Part shown: positions 50,810-60,228 of the stretch, piece by piece
Position numbering within the stretch: position 1 is the stretch's first letter
Layout of the letters: every line of letters starts with the position of its first letter
Source of the DNA: JADJLQ01 sp038251405
Lineage (GTDB): Bacteria > Bacteroidota > Bacteroidia > Chitinophagales > Saprospiraceae
Reading direction: 5' to 3'
Assembly (NCBI GenBank): GCA_038251405.1
Contig: JBBSBH010000023.1
Location: 13,035 to 77,034, forward strand
Length of the DNA: 64,000 nucleotides
The notes under the pieces: model-generated
The model's database searches: none
The model's input: the letters and a program-made list of their open reading frames with translations, nothing else
What the model was told of the DNA's origin: nothing
Made by a program: the position numbers and the translations under genes

Positions 50810-52156
50810 ATGAAAAAAATTTTACTCTTTTTATTTATTGCAGGTTTTGTTTCTTCTTGTGATCACTCGCCCATCATTATAAATGAAGAGCTCGACAATA
50901 ATTTGACAGATCTCATTGAAGCACATAGCCCCACCGGTATAAAAGAGTTTTTCGTGATGCCTGAAAGTTTTGATATGCATCATTTGCCCAATCAGGATCA
51001 AAAAAATCCAATAAATGAGGCTAAAGTAGAATTAGGTAAATTGCTTTTCTTTGAGACAGGACTGGCACTTGAAGCAAAATATCCAGCTTCCCTTCAAGCC
51101 TATTCATGCAGTAGTTGCCATATCCCTAGTTTGGGATTCACAGCAGGAAGATTTCAAGGAATTGCTGATGGAGCGGTAGGCTATGGACAGCATGGTGAAG
51201 GGCGCAGAAAAAACGATATCTATAACGGATCCGAAGTAGATGCTCAAGGTGCAAGACCACTCCCTACCATTAATCTTGCCTATGTTACTAATGCCTTGTG
51301 GGCAGGGTCTTTTGGTTCAAAGGGAGTAAATATAGGCACTGAAGCTGTTTGGAACCAGGATACCTTAATAGCTATCAATGCTAAACAATTCGAGGGCCTG
51401 GAAGCAAATAATCAAAGGGCACTTATAGTACACCGTCAGGTAATAGACAATACGGTTACTGACCGCTTAGGCTACACTGGGTTGTTTGACGCTGCTTTCC
51501 CAGAATATGCAGTATCAAAAAGATATAGTCGAGAAACCGGAGGGCTGGCCATTGCAGCTTATTTCCGAACTATTTTTACTAACCAGGCGCCTTTTCAAAA
51601 ATGGCTTAAAGGGAATGGAGATGCTTTGAGTGACAATCAAAAAAAAGGAGCTATTTTATTTTTCGGCAAAGCCGGATGTGTAAATTGCCATAAAAGCCCA
51701 TCATTCAACTCTATGGAATTCCAGGCTGTGGGCGTGAAAAATCTTTATCAGTCAGGCTATGAAGTATTTCGTACCGACGAAAAAGATTTGAGAAATTTTG
51801 GACGCGGAGGATTTACCAAACGCGCAGAAGATATGCACAAATTCAAAGTTCCCCAGTTATACAATTTGAAAGATGTGGGATTTTATTTTCATGGTGCCAG
51901 TAAAAGTTCTATTCGGGAGGTAGTTGAATATTTTAATAATGCAGTGCCTGAAAATCCTATAGTACCTAAGTCTCAGATTTCAGAATTTTTCAAACCTTTA
52001 GATCTTGCAAACCAGGAGATGGACCAGTTAACTGATTTTATATCCAATGGGTTATTTGATCCCAATTTGCAACGATATGCACCTATCCGTACGATGTCAG
52101 GGTTTTGCTTCCCCAATAACGATCCACAATCCAAGATTGATCAAGGTTGCAATTAA
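50810..52156 (+). CDS. Di-heme cytochrome c peroxidase (lipoprotein)
   Basis: A 448-aa exported protein with a lipoprotein signal (MKKILLFLFIAGFVSSC, Cys17). Two c-type heme sites are visible: CSSCH at 100-104 and CVNCH at 290-294. The distance and the PTINLAYVTNALWAGSFGS and KFKVPQLYNLKDVGFYFHGA segments are typical of the MauG/CcpA peroxidase family, which reduces H2O2 in the periplasm or modifies protein substrates. The next gene is 78 bases downstream with its own promoter element. Confidence 0.92.
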   Translation: MKKILLFLFIAGFVSSCDHSPIIINEELDNNLTDLIEAHSPTGIKEFFVMPESFDMHHLPNQDQKNPINEAKVELGKLLFFETGLALEAKYPASLQAYSCSSCHIPSLGFTAGRFQGIADGAVGYGQHGEGRRKNDIYNGSEVDAQGARPLPTINLAYVTNALWAGSFGSKGVNIGTEAVWNQDTLIAINAKQFEGLEANNQRALIVHRQVIDNTVTDRLGYTGLFDAAFPEYAVSKRYSRETGGLAIAAYFRTIFTNQAPFQKWLKGNGDALSDNQKKGAILFFGKAGCVNCHKSPSFNSMEFQAVGVKNLYQSGYEVFRTDEKDLRNFGRGGFTKRAEDMHKFKVPQLYNLKDVGFYFHGASKSSIREVVEYFNNAVPENPIVPKSQISEFFKPLDLANQEMDQLTDFISNGLFDPNLQRYAPIRTMSGFCFPNNDPQSKIDQGCN

Positions 52157-52218
52157 TTTAAAGTTCATTGCCCGGGAGACAGATTAGAATAAAATTTAAT
52201 TTGTTTATTTCTATTCTG

Positions 52219-52226
52219 TAATTTTG
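52219..52226 (+). promoter_or_regulatory. TAnnTTTG element before the TPR gene
   Basis: TAATTTTG lies 8 bases before the ATG at 52235, suggesting a very short 5' UTR. A TTTG at 52200-52203 is at a shorter than ideal spacing. Confidence 0.4.
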
Positions 52227-52234
52227 TTGTTCCA

Positions 52235-52831
52235 ATGGGAAAAGTTATTCCTTATCAAGACCATCGATTTAAGCCTCTAGACTACAAAAAGGCAGATGAT
52301 GCATCTGTACAAGCCTATACGCGACAACTCAATTTGTTTGACGCACCTAAAGAGGATACTACCTTACTTCCTCTGACGAATACTGCATTTGATTTAGCTC
52401 TCAAACTTGATCTTATTCATGATCCGGGTGCGGAGAGACTTTACCTTCGCGCAATTGAGAAAAATGAAAGTACAGCCCATTCGCTTTGTAACCTGGGAGT
52501 CATCGCTGCTCATAAACTTAATATGGTGGAGGCTATTGATTATTTCACCAGAGCTTTAATAGAGGATCCGAGACATTGTGAATCGCATTTCAATTTGGCT
52601 AATGTCTTTTTCGCCGGGGGTAATTACCCATTGGCTGTTTTACATTATCAATTGGTCAATAGAATAGCTCCTGATTTTGCAGATGGATATTTCAATTTGG
52701 GGCTTACGCTTTTGGAGACTGAAAATTTTAAAGCAGCTCGAGAAGCTTTTCTTAACTATCAAAAATTATTACCTGATCAAAAATCAGAGCAAATACTTAC
52801 CATACTTAAATCATTATCTTCCCTGTTATAA
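52235..52831 (+). CDS. TPR-repeat protein
   Basis: A 198-aa cytoplasmic protein. The first 60 residues are not recognisable. Three to four tetratricopeptide repeats follow: ERLYLRAIEKNESTAHSLCN, MVEAIDYFTRALIEDPRHCE then SHFNLANVFFAGGNYPLAVL, and DGYFNLGLTLLETENFKAAR. It is probably a protein-interaction adaptor; no partner is evident. The gene is monocistronic. Confidence 0.8.
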   Translation: MGKVIPYQDHRFKPLDYKKADDASVQAYTRQLNLFDAPKEDTTLLPLTNTAFDLALKLDLIHDPGAERLYLRAIEKNESTAHSLCNLGVIAAHKLNMVEAIDYFTRALIEDPRHCESHFNLANVFFAGGNYPLAVLHYQLVNRIAPDFADGYFNLGLTLLETENFKAAREAFLNYQKLLPDQKSEQILTILKSLSSLL

Positions 52832-52985
52832 TTTTCTTTTCTAGTGAAATTTATTTTTTTTGGAATAAGCGTTATTTGGGGGTAATCTGGACTTTCAGAT
52901 CTTTCAGCATAGTTGATTGAATGAGGAGACTCTATAGTTACAATCCATGAAATTTTACTAAATTGAGTGAGTAATACAATACAAA

Positions 52986-53381
52986 ATGCCTACTAATCCT
53001 ATTGAATTCATCTTAGCCCGGCAGTTAGCAGAATACTTGTCTACCCCAATGGCTATAGTAGATGCAAATGGCAAGACCGTTTACTACAACGAGCCTTGTG
53101 AATACATTTTTGGGAAAAAATATAATGAGTCTGGTGATATTGAAAACAGAGATTGGGAAAATCGTTTTTACACAGTAGATGACAGGCATTCATCTCTTGC
53201 AGTATTGGATATTCCTTTTGTTAGTTCTCTGAGTAACCGGGTCATTTTACAGGGAGAATATTGGATGCGCAACTTTGAAGAAATAGAACAAAAAGTATTA
53301 GTCATTTGTATTCCTATTGTAAGTATGGGCCACAGGGAATTAGGAACTATCGTATATTTTAATCTCACTCACAGATCCTAA
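52986..53381 (+). CDS. PAS-like domain protein
   Basis: A 131-aa protein consisting almost entirely of one PAS-like fold: MAIVDANGKTVYYNEPCEYI F-type start, a central region, and closing beta strands (VLVICIPIVSMGHRELGTIV). No catalytic output domain. It ends 3 bases before the MBL-fold hydrolase gene, so the two are translated from one message and may form a sensor-effector pair. Ligand unknown. Confidence 0.7.
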   Translation: MPTNPIEFILARQLAEYLSTPMAIVDANGKTVYYNEPCEYIFGKKYNESGDIENRDWENRFYTVDDRHSSLAVLDIPFVSSLSNRVILQGEYWMRNFEEIEQKVLVICIPIVSMGHRELGTIVYFNLTHRS

Positions 53382-53384
53382 AAC

Positions 53385-54218
53385 ATGACAATAAGATTTT
53401 GGGGTACAAGGGGATCAATACCCTCTATAGATGAAAATACATTGACTTTTGGGGGTAATACATCTTGTGTATCAATAGTAGACGATGGGCAAATACTCAT
53501 TTTAGATGGAGGCTCTGGTATCAAGAGATTGGGTGATAGCAATTACCTAAAGTTTTTCAATCGATTTCACATATTTCTTACTCATTATCATCTTGATCAT
53601 ATTTTAGGATTAGGCTTTTTTACACCGTTTTTCAACCCACATAATACTATAACAATCTACGGACCAGCTGCTAATTCTGAAGATTTGATGAAAACGCTGA
53701 ATAAATATCTATCGCCTCCTTTGTTTCCTGTAAGAATTAAAGACTTTAGTGCCAAAGTAGATTTCATTTCTATGCCTAATAAAAATCTCAAAATTGGACC
53801 ATTCGATATTGATTCGGCTTTTGTATGCCACCCTGGTCCTACATTAGGATACAGAGTTTCTACTAAAAAATATACCATAGCCTATATACCGGATCATGAA
53901 GTAGCTTTGGGAGTGAACGCACTTAAGCCTGATGAGTGGGTTTCAGGATTTAGTATTGCCAAAAATGCAGATGTATTGATACATGATGCTCAATATTCCA
54001 CTGAAGAGTACGACGGCAAGGTAGGATGGGGCCACAGTTCCTACCATCAAACTATTGATTTTGCCAAACGAACAAAAGTAAAAAAGCTATATTTTTTCCA
54101 TCACGATCCTGGCCATACAGATCAAAGACTGCAGGAACTTCATCTATTGCATACCAGAGATCCGTTACCCTTCGAGGCTCATCTTGCTAAAGAAGCAGAC
54201 ACTGTAGAATTAGATTAA
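53385..54218 (+). CDS. MBL-fold metallo-hydrolase
   Basis: A 277-aa metallo-beta-lactamase-fold hydrolase. It starts MTIRFWGTRGSIPSIDENTL with GGNTSCVSI, the metal motif THYHLDH (HxHxDH), a further His in FVCHPGPTLGYRV, an Asp in IAYIPDHE, and C-terminal HSSYH and FFHHDPGH. The GTRGSIP start is typical of MBL phosphodiesterase/phosphonate-type proteins. It is likely a phosphodiesterase or similar. It is paired with the PAS-like gene, and its 3' end overlaps the trmH stop by 9 bases on the other strand. Confidence 0.88.
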   Translation: MTIRFWGTRGSIPSIDENTLTFGGNTSCVSIVDDGQILILDGGSGIKRLGDSNYLKFFNRFHIFLTHYHLDHILGLGFFTPFFNPHNTITIYGPAANSEDLMKTLNKYLSPPLFPVRIKDFSAKVDFISMPNKNLKIGPFDIDSAFVCHPGPTLGYRVSTKKYTIAYIPDHEVALGVNALKPDEWVSGFSIAKNADVLIHDAQYSTEEYDGKVGWGHSSYHQTIDFAKRTKVKKLYFFHHDPGHTDQRLQELHLLHTRDPLPFEAHLAKEADTVELD

Positions 54219-54842
54219 CTTAATTGCGTTTTTGCCTTTAAACCGCATGACTTCACGCTCTGCATATTTAATAAAAATTTCTTCCTGCTCGCCTTCTGTA
54301 AGTCCCGACTTATCATACAAACCGCTCACCATCCTTTGTCGATAACCTTCGTATAAAGTGACGGCACATGCTACAGAAATATTCAAGCTCTGTACCATGC
54401 CTACTTGTGGAATTAAAAAGTTTCCGTCAGCGTAAGCCGCTGCATCTTCGGATATTCCTTTATGTTCATTTCCAAACATCAGGGCAATATTTTGTGTAAA
54501 ATCAATTTCGTATACACTTTTACTCCCAGGCACTATGCGTGTAGCCCAGATCTGATCATACCCTTTGTTCTTTATAAAAGCCATCCCTTTGGCCAAGTCA
54601 GTAAACTCATACACATCTACCCATTTTCTCGCACCAGAAGACGCTCGCTTACCAAGCACCATACTCTTCTCTTCGGGCTCCAGGGTATTAAAAATAAACA
54701 TCTCGCCTATGCCTACTGCATCGCAAGTACGCATAACAGCGCCAATATTATGGGGGTCTCTTACATTTTCAAGAATTACTGAAAACCGCTGTTGCCTTTT
54801 GCGGACGAGGCTGCGGATCTTCTCCTGCCTTTTATCCAACAT
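54210..54842 (-). CDS. trmH: tRNA (guanosine-2'-O)-methyltransferase, TrmH-like SpoU family
   Basis: A 210-aa SPOUT methyltransferase. Conserved blocks NVRDPHNIGAVMRTCDAVGI, LMFGNEHKGIS and IPQVGMVQSLNISVACAVTL are typical of TrmH, and the extended C-terminus (about 170-210) also fits TrmH of E. coli rather than TrmL or RlmB. It methylates the 2'-O of G18 in tRNA. It is co-directional with the LppC-like, guaA and nusB genes. Confidence 0.85.
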   Translation of the reverse strand: MLDKRQEKIRSLVRKRQQRFSVILENVRDPHNIGAVMRTCDAVGIGEMFIFNTLEPEEKSMVLGKRASSGARKWVDVYEFTDLAKGMAFIKNKGYDQIWATRIVPGSKSVYEIDFTQNIALMFGNEHKGISEDAAAYADGNFLIPQVGMVQSLNISVACAVTLYEGYRQRMVSGLYDKSGLTEGEQEEIFIKYAEREVMRFKGKNAIKLI

Positions 54843-54845
54843 AAT

Positions 54846-56240
54846 TTATTGTACTTTATAAAATCTAAACTGATCGAATCTAAGAATATACAATGCTTTA
54901 TTTTCTATGCATTGAATATTATTGAGTCTATCGTCTATGGGTTTTGATGTATCTACTATTTTTTCCAATCGAATCATAGTGGCCAATCCCTGGTAAGTCT
55001 CCATATCTCCATTCAGGTAAAAACTCCTTCCGTACTTATTTAACATCAATGATAAGTACTGAATAGCATCATACCCTTCATAGGCTTCCTTCAATGGAAA
55101 ATTTTGGTACAATTTAAAAAAATCATTTCTAAATTTTAGTACTTCTTCATTGTCTATATCTGGAAATGAAGATGCCGATATAGTCACATGCAATTGGGAA
55201 AATAAGCTATTATAATCTCTGGAATAATCCTGCCAGGAAGGCATTCCTATTACTGTTACTTCCTTATTCTTCCTCATGATATTGATATGCCTCAAAAAAT
55301 TAAATACTACATCGGGATCTTCAAACTCAGTTACGATGTAAACTGATTTTAAAGAGTCCAGGTATTTATAATCATCCTTGAATACATAATCATCTTTTAC
55401 AATGCATTGCTTCAACTTTACCGACCTGGCCCCCAAATTCCTATCCATCTCAGATTGAAAATAATTCATCAGGCTTTTGGTCTTCTCTCTTCCTACTATG
55501 GCAATATCCTCCGGCTTAAATTGCTTCAGAATATAATCAGTCAAAGTCTCGCAATGGGTTGGCAATGATGATTTTAATAGTATATAATTCTCGTTGAGAT
55601 TCTCAATGGTGCGAAACGAATTCCAAGGAGCTACCATGGGAATGTTTCTATCTTTTACAAATTTTGCAGTTTCATTTAGGTGATCTCTTCTCAATGGCCC
55701 AATGATCAAATCTGCTGACTGGACTTTGGGGTTTTGCAATACTGGTAATATGGCATCTTGTGATGATTTTACATCTATCACATTAAGATTTATTTTGTGA
55801 TTATTCTCTACTGATATTTTATCTAATGCCATCTTTAAGCCCGCATAATAATGAAAATATTTTTCCGTGCCTTCTATACCCAGGTCAGTATTCAGATCAT
55901 CTTCAGATAAAGGCAGTAATAATGCGATATTAAGGTCTGAATTGGTGGGCTTATCTGATATGGGGATAGTACCTACTGACTTATCCGTGATAAAGGGAGG
56001 TTCACTTGAATCTCTCCATACAATGGTGTCTACTTTTGTATTTTCAGTATTGGCCGGTTCGTAGCGGTTAGTCTTTGGATTGTAAACTTCAGGTTTAACA
56101 TCCTCTTTTACCGTCGGTTTGGTGGGCACAACTACTTTTGCCGGAGCTGAACAAGATATCAAAACCAGTATGCCGAGTATGAAGGAAAAGACAATTCTAT
56201 TCCCACTCAATAGTTGCCGGTGGTTTTGTACTGATGTCAT
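54846..56240 (-). CDS. LppC/type-1 periplasmic-binding-fold lipoprotein
   Basis: A 464-aa lipoprotein (signal with LVLISCSAP, Cys about 30) followed by a Pro/Lys/Thr-rich linker. The main domain has a periplasmic-binding type 1 pattern: LNIALLLPLSEDDLNTDLGI, YYAGLKMALDKISVENNHKI, VQSADLIIGPLRRDHLNETA, IPMVAPWN and VIGMPSWQDYSRDY. It resembles LppC/LpoA-like or ABC-type amino-acid-binding proteins. The start overlaps the end of guaA by 44 bases. The role may be in cell-envelope regulation or solute binding; not decided. Confidence 0.75.
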   Translation of the reverse strand: MTSVQNHRQLLSGNRIVFSFILGILVLISCSAPAKVVVPTKPTVKEDVKPEVYNPKTNRYEPANTENTKVDTIVWRDSSEPPFITDKSVGTIPISDKPTNSDLNIALLLPLSEDDLNTDLGIEGTEKYFHYYAGLKMALDKISVENNHKINLNVIDVKSSQDAILPVLQNPKVQSADLIIGPLRRDHLNETAKFVKDRNIPMVAPWNSFRTIENLNENYILLKSSLPTHCETLTDYILKQFKPEDIAIVGREKTKSLMNYFQSEMDRNLGARSVKLKQCIVKDDYVFKDDYKYLDSLKSVYIVTEFEDPDVVFNFLRHINIMRKNKEVTVIGMPSWQDYSRDYNSLFSQLHVTISASSFPDIDNEEVLKFRNDFFKLYQNFPLKEAYEGYDAIQYLSLMLNKYGRSFYLNGDMETYQGLATMIRLEKIVDTSKPIDDRLNNIQCIENKALYILRFDQFRFYKVQ

Positions 56241-57729
56241 AGACTACTCTGTTTATACCTTTTACTTTGTTGATTATTTCGTTTGATACATCTGCCAAAA
56301 AATCATAGGGTAATTTACTCCATTCAGCGGTCATACCATCTAATGAATTTACTGCGCGCAAGGCAAGTGTGAATTCATAAGTCCGTTCATCACCCATTAC
56401 ACCTACAGATTTTACTGGTAATAGTATTGCTCCGGCTTGCCATATTTTTTCATAGAGATTATTTTTTTTCAGAGAGGAAATATAAATTTCATCAGCTTTT
56501 TGCAAAATTTCCACTTTTTCTCTACTGATTTCCCCTAAAATTCTGATGCCAAGACCTGGACCCGGAAATGGATGTCTATTGAGAATACTATCCGGAATCT
56601 CTAGCTCGCGACCGATTTTCCTCACTTCATCTTTAAAAAGCATTCGTAACGGCTCCAGAATTTTCAAATGCAATTTATCTGGTAACCCCCCGACATTATG
56701 ATGCGACTTGATCGTCACTGCTGGCCCGTGGACGGAAACAGATTCAATCACATCGGGATATATCGTGCCTTGGGCAAGCCATTTTACTTCTGGCAGTTTT
56801 TTAGCTTCCCGTTCAAATACATCAATAAATGATTTGCCAATGATTTTTCGTTTTAATTCCGGATCTGAAACTGATTTCAAATTATTTAAGAAATACTCAG
56901 AAGCATCTATAGATTTTACATTAAACCCGTGCTTCTGATACACATCCATTACTTGTGCAGTTTCATTCTGCCGCATTAATCCATGATTAATAATAAATCC
57001 ATGAAGTTGGTCACCAATAGCCTTGTGTATCAATGCTGCGGCAACAGTACTATCCACCCCACCTGAAATGGCTAACAAAACATGGTCATCTTTGACTGTA
57101 TCTCTAATTATCTGTACTTGTTCGTCAACAAAAAGTGCCGCTGTCCAATCACCCTTCAAGCCAGCAATATCGAAAAGAAAATTATGTAATAATTGTGCAC
57201 CTTGTAAAGTATGTGTTACCTCAGGATGAAATTGAATACCGTAAACAGGGGCATGGTATTGATAAGAACAAAAAGCGGCAACAGGAATAGACTCAGTAGA
57301 AGCCAGCAACTCAAAATTGGGTGGGATTTTACCAATGGTATCCGCGTGAGACATCCAGATTTGAGATCCGGATTCAATCCCTTTCAATAACGGATCATCT
57401 GACTTATTGATTTGGAGATTCGCCTTACCATACTCCCGATGTTCTGATTTAAAAACATTTCCACCTAAAGAATCAGCAATAAGTTGTGCTCCATAGCAAA
57501 CGGCTAATATGGGTACTTTACCCAGTATCTGCTCCAAAGGAATTCTCAATGCGTTGGGATCTTTTACTGAGAATGGGCTCCCAGACAAAATGATTGCTTT
57601 AGTACTTGGACCAATTTCAAACTGATTATAGGGCTTTATTTCACAAAAAATATTTTGCTCTCTTACCCGCCTGGCAATTAACTGGGTGTATTGGGATCCA
57701 AAATCTAGAATAAGTACCTGTTCGTGCAT
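56197..57729 (-). CDS. guaA: GMP synthase (glutamine-hydrolysing)
   Basis: A 510-aa two-domain enzyme converting XMP to GMP. Class-I glutaminase domain (about 1-190) with the catalytic Cys in ILAVCYGAQLIADSLGG and His/Glu in YGIQFHPEVTHT; ATP pyrophosphatase domain with the P-loop LLAISGGVDSTVAAALI; and a C-terminal dimerisation domain (HPFPGPGLGIRILGE ... RVVYDISTKPPATIEWE). The ATG overlaps the nusB stop by one base. It is co-transcribed with nusB and the LppC-like gene. Confidence 0.97.
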   Translation of the reverse strand: MHEQVLILDFGSQYTQLIARRVREQNIFCEIKPYNQFEIGPSTKAIILSGSPFSVKDPNALRIPLEQILGKVPILAVCYGAQLIADSLGGNVFKSEHREYGKANLQINKSDDPLLKGIESGSQIWMSHADTIGKIPPNFELLASTESIPVAAFCSYQYHAPVYGIQFHPEVTHTLQGAQLLHNFLFDIAGLKGDWTAALFVDEQVQIIRDTVKDDHVLLAISGGVDSTVAAALIHKAIGDQLHGFIINHGLMRQNETAQVMDVYQKHGFNVKSIDASEYFLNNLKSVSDPELKRKIIGKSFIDVFEREAKKLPEVKWLAQGTIYPDVIESVSVHGPAVTIKSHHNVGGLPDKLHLKILEPLRMLFKDEVRKIGRELEIPDSILNRHPFPGPGLGIRILGEISREKVEILQKADEIYISSLKKNNLYEKIWQAGAILLPVKSVGVMGDERTYEFTLALRAVNSLDGMTAEWSKLPYDFLADVSNEIINKVKGINRVVYDISTKPPATIEWE

Positions 57730-58667
57730 TATTTTTCTTGTGACAAGCCTCTGCCCGATTTTTTAATCAGGTTTTTGGCCAATAAGTCTTTCATTATTTT
57801 ATCGAGAACTCCATTTACAAATTCTTTACTTTTTGGAGTTGAATACACCTTGGATAATTCTACATATTCATTTAAGGTCGCGTTAGTAGGAATGGTGTCG
57901 AAATTTAAAAATTCGGTGATTGCCATTTTGAGTAAAATCATGTCTACCACTGCTACCCGATCTGAATCCCAATTTTTCAAGGTGGGTTTAATAATATTGC
58001 TCAAGTCTTCGTCCAGTTCAATGGTGCGATTAAGAAGATCCCGGCCAAACTCCAGTGTCTCTGTTTCCGTAAGCATGTATTCCTTATAAAATTCTTCGGA
58101 AGCAGGTAAGGATTTAAGTGTTTTCTTGATCGCCCCGATGATTAATGAATTATCGTCTTCCCAATTGTAAAGATGATCTTCCACTATTTCATTAAACAAA
58201 GTATGCTTTCTTAAAAATCTGTATAGTTCCAGCAAGGCTTCCAGGTGATCCCGATCTGTTGTGTTTTTGTCACTATACTTTTTGTACCATTCTTCTTTGG
58301 AAAATTCTCCATATATCTTTTTTAAGACATCTTCGTCAAGACAATTCTTAAAATCATTTTTATCAAATAATTTCTGAAGCTTTTTATTCTTCACCAGGCT
58401 CTGAATAAGGTCATTATCGTATAGCGCTGGCACAAAGTTTTTATCATCCTCGGAAGGAATATATTTATTCTGAATTTTATCAGCTAAATTTTTGGCCTGC
58501 TTACAGATGTACTGTATAAGATAAAGCTGGAATAAATACAAATTAAATGAATTCTGAATAGATTGCTCAAAAATCCTTGGAATATGATTCTCTGACAAAA
58601 AGGGATCTCTGTTTTTGGAAAACAGCAGTTGCATCACCTTCACTCTTAAATTTCTCCTACTTAACAT
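57729..58667 (-). CDS. nusB: Transcription antitermination factor NusB (long Bacteroidota form)
   Basis: A 312-aa NusB. In this phylum NusB carries an N-terminal extension; the antitermination domain is at the C-terminal end (DRVAVVDMILLKMAITEFLN and TNATLNEYVELSKVYSTPKS then KEFVNGVLDKI). The N-terminus SRRNLRVKVMQLLFS is also typical. It functions in rRNA transcription antitermination with NusE. It is the start of the nusB-guaA-LppC-trmH run. Confidence 0.9.
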   Translation of the reverse strand: MLSRRNLRVKVMQLLFSKNRDPFLSENHIPRIFEQSIQNSFNLYLFQLYLIQYICKQAKNLADKIQNKYIPSEDDKNFVPALYDNDLIQSLVKNKKLQKLFDKNDFKNCLDEDVLKKIYGEFSKEEWYKKYSDKNTTDRDHLEALLELYRFLRKHTLFNEIVEDHLYNWEDDNSLIIGAIKKTLKSLPASEEFYKEYMLTETETLEFGRDLLNRTIELDEDLSNIIKPTLKNWDSDRVAVVDMILLKMAITEFLNFDTIPTNATLNEYVELSKVYSTPKSKEFVNGVLDKIMKDLLAKNLIKKSGRGLSQEK

Positions 58668-58743
58668 GGGCAGTTGTCGTCACTTCTGATCGAGCAAAGA
58701 TAACAAAAGAAGTATAGCTCAGATTTATTTTTTAATAATATAC

Positions 58744-60219
58744 CTATTTCATTAAATTCGTTAACTCTTCGATACTTGGTAAGTGTTTATAATGCCATTT
58801 TTGAACGATTTTACCGTTTTTCCAAAGTATAAGACCTGGATTGGAACGCATGATCGTTTTCAATAGGATATCATCAGCCTGATAGATAGGAAATTCAACA
58901 TGGGTGAGGGCAGCAAAGTCGTTGATTTGCACATTCCCCAAACCACCAGTGACTCCATAAACCAGGAGGCCTTTTTTGGCAAAATGATTAGCTAAAGGAT
59001 TTATTTTTTGAGTAAATATTTCCTCATCATGCCTGGCCGGGATGAACACATCTATTTCATGCATTTTTTGATCAATACTCACCGGGTTTTTACTCGTAAA
59101 GGTATCCTTTCCAATCACATATATACTGTCCGCAAAAATAGTATCGCTGACTTGAATATTCTTGGTACCCGAAGATCCATGTACCTTATAAGCACTTATC
59201 ATTAACGAGTAATCGGGATGATTGAGCAAATCGAGCGTAATATCTTTTCCTTCAGTATCCATGATAAGGTAGTCACTGATTTTTGTTCTTGGCACTGTTG
59301 ATTCGCCATACACGAACCTGATGTCCCAATCTTCTTTAGGATATTTTTTAAATTCTTTCAAATAGTCTGGGTAAGAAATTACCACCTTCTCTCCTGATTT
59401 TTTGTTGATAGCAGTAGCATTTTCTATTTTAACAGACTGCGCAGCTTCCAATTCATTTTTCCTGGTAGTAGCAATATCAGCACCATTTTTAAAAGCTCTA
59501 AAATCTGCAATCGGTTCATTCATAAAAGTATTGTACCATGAAAATAGTAGGGTCAATAGAATAGTTGCAAGAATAATCCATTTTCTTATTTGGGAAGACC
59601 ATAATTGGGTAAATGATTTTCCAAATATTAAAAAGATAATTCCAGGAATGAGAAGTCCCAGATCTTTAAAAAAGGAAATTTTAGGATCGAGTTTGAGAAA
59701 ATCACCAAAGCAGCCACAATCGGATACTCTCATTTGCCCTTTGTCATAAGTTCCCCAGGATGCAAAATCGAAGAAATTTTTGTCAGATGGCACATATCCG
59801 GTGAGATATGTAAACCCGGTAAGTAGGGTGAAGAATATTAACAATAGAAAAAATATTTTGTTAATCCATTTTGGTGCATACCCTAAGATTAATGCGACAC
59901 CTAATACCAGCTCCAGTATAATCATCGCAATGGAGAAAGCAACGGCATAGTTGGCCAGAACAGGGAAAATGGGATTTATAAATTTCAGCCAGGTGGGTTC
60001 GAAAGTTTGTTGAAAAGCTGCAAAGTATTGCTCCATTTTAAAAGCCGTACCCATGGGGTCAATAGCTTTCACCAAGCCTGAAAATATAAACCATACTCCA
60101 ACAAAATTTTGAAGATAAAACAACCAGACTGGCTGTATTTTTTCCTGCCAATTCTTAAGTATGAAAGTGGTTAAAATAGCAATAACAGCAAATGAAATAA
60201 TAAGTGTAGATAATGTCAT
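58744..60219 (-). CDS. BT_3928-family membrane protein (DoxX/MauE-like N-terminus)
   Basis: A 491-aa membrane protein. The N-terminal half has several helices with the DoxX/MauE pattern (FVGVWFIFSGLVKAIDPMGT, MIILELVLGVALILGYAPKW) and the MauE-like DCGCFGDFLKL cysteine pair. The C-terminal half (about 260-491) looks soluble with a thioredoxin-like arrangement ending LILWKNGKIVQKWHYKHLPS. Proteins of this architecture are recurrent in Bacteroidota as BT_3928 family. Role uncertain, possibly envelope redox. It follows DUF1599 by 9 bases. Confidence 0.75.
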   Translation of the reverse strand: MTLSTLIISFAVIAILTTFILKNWQEKIQPVWLFYLQNFVGVWFIFSGLVKAIDPMGTAFKMEQYFAAFQQTFEPTWLKFINPIFPVLANYAVAFSIAMIILELVLGVALILGYAPKWINKIFFLLLIFFTLLTGFTYLTGYVPSDKNFFDFASWGTYDKGQMRVSDCGCFGDFLKLDPKISFFKDLGLLIPGIIFLIFGKSFTQLWSSQIRKWIILATILLTLLFSWYNTFMNEPIADFRAFKNGADIATTRKNELEAAQSVKIENATAINKKSGEKVVISYPDYLKEFKKYPKEDWDIRFVYGESTVPRTKISDYLIMDTEGKDITLDLLNHPDYSLMISAYKVHGSSGTKNIQVSDTIFADSIYVIGKDTFTSKNPVSIDQKMHEIDVFIPARHDEEIFTQKINPLANHFAKKGLLVYGVTGGLGNVQINDFAALTHVEFPIYQADDILLKTIMRSNPGLILWKNGKIVQKWHYKHLPSIEELTNLMK

Positions 60220-60228
60220 AATTAACTC

